This document shows positions 5,441-6,819 of a stretch of DNA of 6,819 nt, one piece after another. Source of the DNA: Burkholderiaceae bacterium (lineage in GTDB: Bacteria; Pseudomonadota; Gammaproteobacteria; Burkholderiales; Burkholderiaceae_F); contig JACCYC010000301.1 of the NCBI GenBank assembly GCA_013696665.1, positions 1 to 6,819 of the forward strand, given 5' to 3'. Every line of letters starts with the position of its first letter. Position 1 is the stretch's first letter. Below the pieces are notes generated by a model that did no database searches, was not told where the DNA came from, and saw nothing but the letters and a program-made list of their open reading frames with translations. Made by a program: the position numbers and the translations under genes.

Positions 5441-5472
5441 AGATTTAGGGTTAGGCGCTTGCGCAAGAACTT

Positions 5473-6501
5473 TTAGCTGTGCGCCGCGATGCGGCGGTCC
5501 ATCACGGCAAACCAGGCCGGCGGAATTAGCGCCAGAAGTGTCATCGCCGGATATCCAGCCGGTAGCTGTGGCGCCATGGGTGCGTAGCGCAGTTGCTCGT
5601 AGGGGCGCTGCATGTTGGCATGATGATCCGAATGCAGCTGGAGATTGAAGAGTATCCAGTTGCTGACGGTGAAATCGGCGTTCCAGGAATGACCCTCACG
5701 CACCGCTTCGTAACGGTCGCCAGCACGCTTCCGCTGCAATCCGTAATGCTCGATGTAATTGATGATCTCGAGCAACACAATCGCCCATCCGGCCTGAAAC
5801 GCAAACAGCGAGGCGGCTTTGGCGCCGCCGATCCAGGCAGCCAGCACCAGCAGCACCATCGCCAGCACGCTGCCTGTCAGAGTCCAATTGGCGGCGCTGA
5901 ATGCCGAACGCCCGTCGTGCTGCAACCGCATGGCTTCGAGCCGCCACGCGTGCACAAAGCTGCCGATGACTGAACGCACGATAAAACGGTAAACGGACAT
6001 GCCGCGCGGCGCGGTGGCCGGATCCTCTGGGGTTCCGACCCTGACGTGATGACCCCGCACATGCTCGACCACGAAGTGACCATAGCCGACCATCACCAGT
6101 AGCGCTTTGGCGATGATGCGGTCAAGGAGCGACGCACGATGCGCAAGCTCGTGCGCCACGGTGATGCCGAGTCCGCCGGTAACGGTGCCAACTGCGACGC
6201 CAAATACGAACAGCTCACTCCACGACAACGATGGCGCGATGCACACCGCCTGGATCAGCAGTGTCGATTGCAGCAGCAGATGAACGCGGGGAAGCCAGCG
6301 CGCAATGACATCAAAGCGCGCACGCGTTCCCGAGGGCGGGGAGGCCCTTCGCGGTGGGCCGACCCAGGCATCAAGCAGCGGAATGGCCACGAACGCAATC
6401 AACAGCGATACCCAGGCCGCACCGACGCTGACCCAGTGGAGCGGCAGCAGAGAAAATGCAGTGAGAAATAACAGGCCCACAAGGCCGGCTGCAATCGACA
6501 T
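5473..6501 (-). CDS. AlkB-like membrane di-iron alkane 1-monooxygenase
   Basis: The product is a 342-residue, polytopic inner-membrane protein of the alkane hydroxylase/fatty-acid-desaturase superfamily. Family members insert one oxygen atom from O2 into a terminal C-H bond using electrons from rubredoxin. All histidine motifs are present: HELAHR (117-122), EHVRGHHVRVGTPEDPATA (146-164), NYIEHYGLQR (248-257), the GHSWN motif (270-274) and LQLHSDHHA (287-295). Hydrophobic stretches at about 3-47, 73-116, 128-144, 208-250 and 318-334 fit six helices. It is about 60 residues shorter than P. putida AlkB, mostly after the last His box, and has no fused rubredoxin; no rubredoxin or reductase gene lies nearby. 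The ATG at 6501 follows an in-frame stop (TGA) within 36 nt, with no clear Shine-Dalgarno. It starts 32 nt after rlmB. The family is sure; the substrate (alkane, fatty acyl or other) is not. Confidence 0.88.
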   Translation of the reverse strand: MSIAAGLVGLLFLTAFSLLPLHWVSVGAAWVSLLIAFVAIPLLDAWVGPPRRASPPSGTRARFDVIARWLPRVHLLLQSTLLIQAVCIAPSLSWSELFVFGVAVGTVTGGLGITVAHELAHRASLLDRIIAKALLVMVGYGHFVVEHVRGHHVRVGTPEDPATAPRGMSVYRFIVRSVIGSFVHAWRLEAMRLQHDGRSAFSAANWTLTGSVLAMVLLVLAAWIGGAKAASLFAFQAGWAIVLLEIINYIEHYGLQRKRAGDRYEAVREGHSWNADFTVSNWILFNLQLHSDHHANMQRPYEQLRYAPMAPQLPAGYPAMTLLALIPPAWFAVMDRRIAAHS

Positions 6502-6533
6502 GCAATCAATGCTGCTGCAATCGGGCGGTCACA

Positions 6534-6819
6534 TCAAGCCCGAGCATTCGGCGAAATCGGCATCAAATCGCGCTGCCGCTTCGATTCGAACAGGCAGACG
6601 CCCGCTGCCACCGACACGTTCAGGCTTTCGACGTGACCCGCAAGCGGAATGCGTGCGAGCACATCGCAGCGTTCGCGGGTCAGGCGCCGCAACCCTGCGT
6701 CCTCCGCACCCAAGGCCCAAGCCAGAGGGCCGGTAAGGTCGATGTCGAACAGCGACTGCGGAGCCTCGCCCGCGGCTCCGACGAGCCGAACGCCGGCGTC
6801 ACGCAGATCGCCCATCGCG
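6534..6819 (-). CDS. rlmB: 23S rRNA (guanosine-2'-O-)-methyltransferase RlmB, C-terminal part
   Basis: Only the last 94 codons are in the window; the 5' part lies beyond the right edge, and the internal Met near 6815 is not the start. The visible part is the end of the SpoU/TrmH SPOUT domain. It has AGVRLVGAAGEAPQSLFDIDLTGPLAWALGAEDAGLRRLTRE (the SAM-binding knot with GAE-x-x-G-x-R), then IPLAGHVESLNVSVAAGVCLFE, in which N of SLNVS is the conserved motif-3 residue. This matches RlmB, which in E. coli methylates the ribose of G2251 in the 23S P-loop. The chain ends with a short polar tail (SKRQRDLMPISPNARA). The AlkB-like gene begins 32 nt downstream, so they may share a transcript. Confidence 0.92.
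   Translation of the reverse strand, partial: AMGDLRDAGVRLVGAAGEAPQSLFDIDLTGPLAWALGAEDAGLRRLTRERCDVLARIPLAGHVESLNVSVAAGVCLFESKRQRDLMPISPNARA

Noticed and set aside
5458..5467. Palindrome CTTGCGCAAG just after the AlkB-like gene stop
   Set aside because: A 10-bp palindrome without spacer or a following T-run is expected by chance in GC-rich DNA, and it is too far (24 nt) from TAGAAT to serve as a -35.
5473..5700. Rubredoxin domain fused to the AlkB-like protein
   Set aside because: The C-terminus after LQLHSDHHA has no cysteine pairs (CxxC), so no rubredoxin is present.

Overview
The window reads as chromosomal DNA of a fairly GC-rich (about 60% by eye) beta-proteobacterium, most likely Burkholderiales. 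The evidence is the order rlmB ... rpsF-priB-rpsR-rplI-dnaB, the presence of PriB between bS6 and bS18, and the Burkholderiales-like DnaB sequence. Genus cannot be fixed from sequence alone. Nearly every recognisable gene is on the minus strand, so transcription runs from high to low coordinates.

Layout in transcription order. The 3' end of rlmB (23S rRNA 2'-O-methyltransferase) enters at the right edge. Next is an AlkB-like membrane di-iron hydroxylase (5473-6501) with all its histidine boxes. A 137-nt intergenic region (5336-5472) holds a candidate -10 element and an mRNA leader. That leader can form a helix over the rpsF Shine-Dalgarno and also a stem with an unpaired ACCG loop, resembling the known S6:S18 autoregulatory motif. 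The compact rpsF-priB-rpsR-rplI-dnaB operon follows (5335 to 2361), combining three ribosomal proteins with a primosome component and the replicative helicase. After dnaB come a PhoU-like DUF47 protein and a DUF456 membrane protein only 2 nt apart. A candidate intrinsic terminator lies beyond them (about 1099-1130).

The left part is less ordinary. A GNAT acetyltransferase of the phosphinothricin/methionine-sulfoximine acetyltransferase type runs off the left edge on the minus strand (TTG start at 482). Between it and position 833 are about 350 nt with no credible gene but with two clean inverted repeats (705-719 and 770-800). At 833-1147 on the plus strand is an unrecognised 104-codon frame with a good ribosome binding site and six degenerate 18-bp (hexapeptide) repeats. 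It converges on the DUF456 gene.

No mobile element, tRNA, rRNA or CRISPR array was seen. The points most worth a second look are the rpsF leader RNA, the hexapeptide-repeat mini-ORF, the AlkB-like gene wedged between rlmB and rpsF, and a DUF47 gene whose immediate partner is DUF456 rather than a Pit phosphate transporter. I did not find a convincing wholly new multi-gene system.
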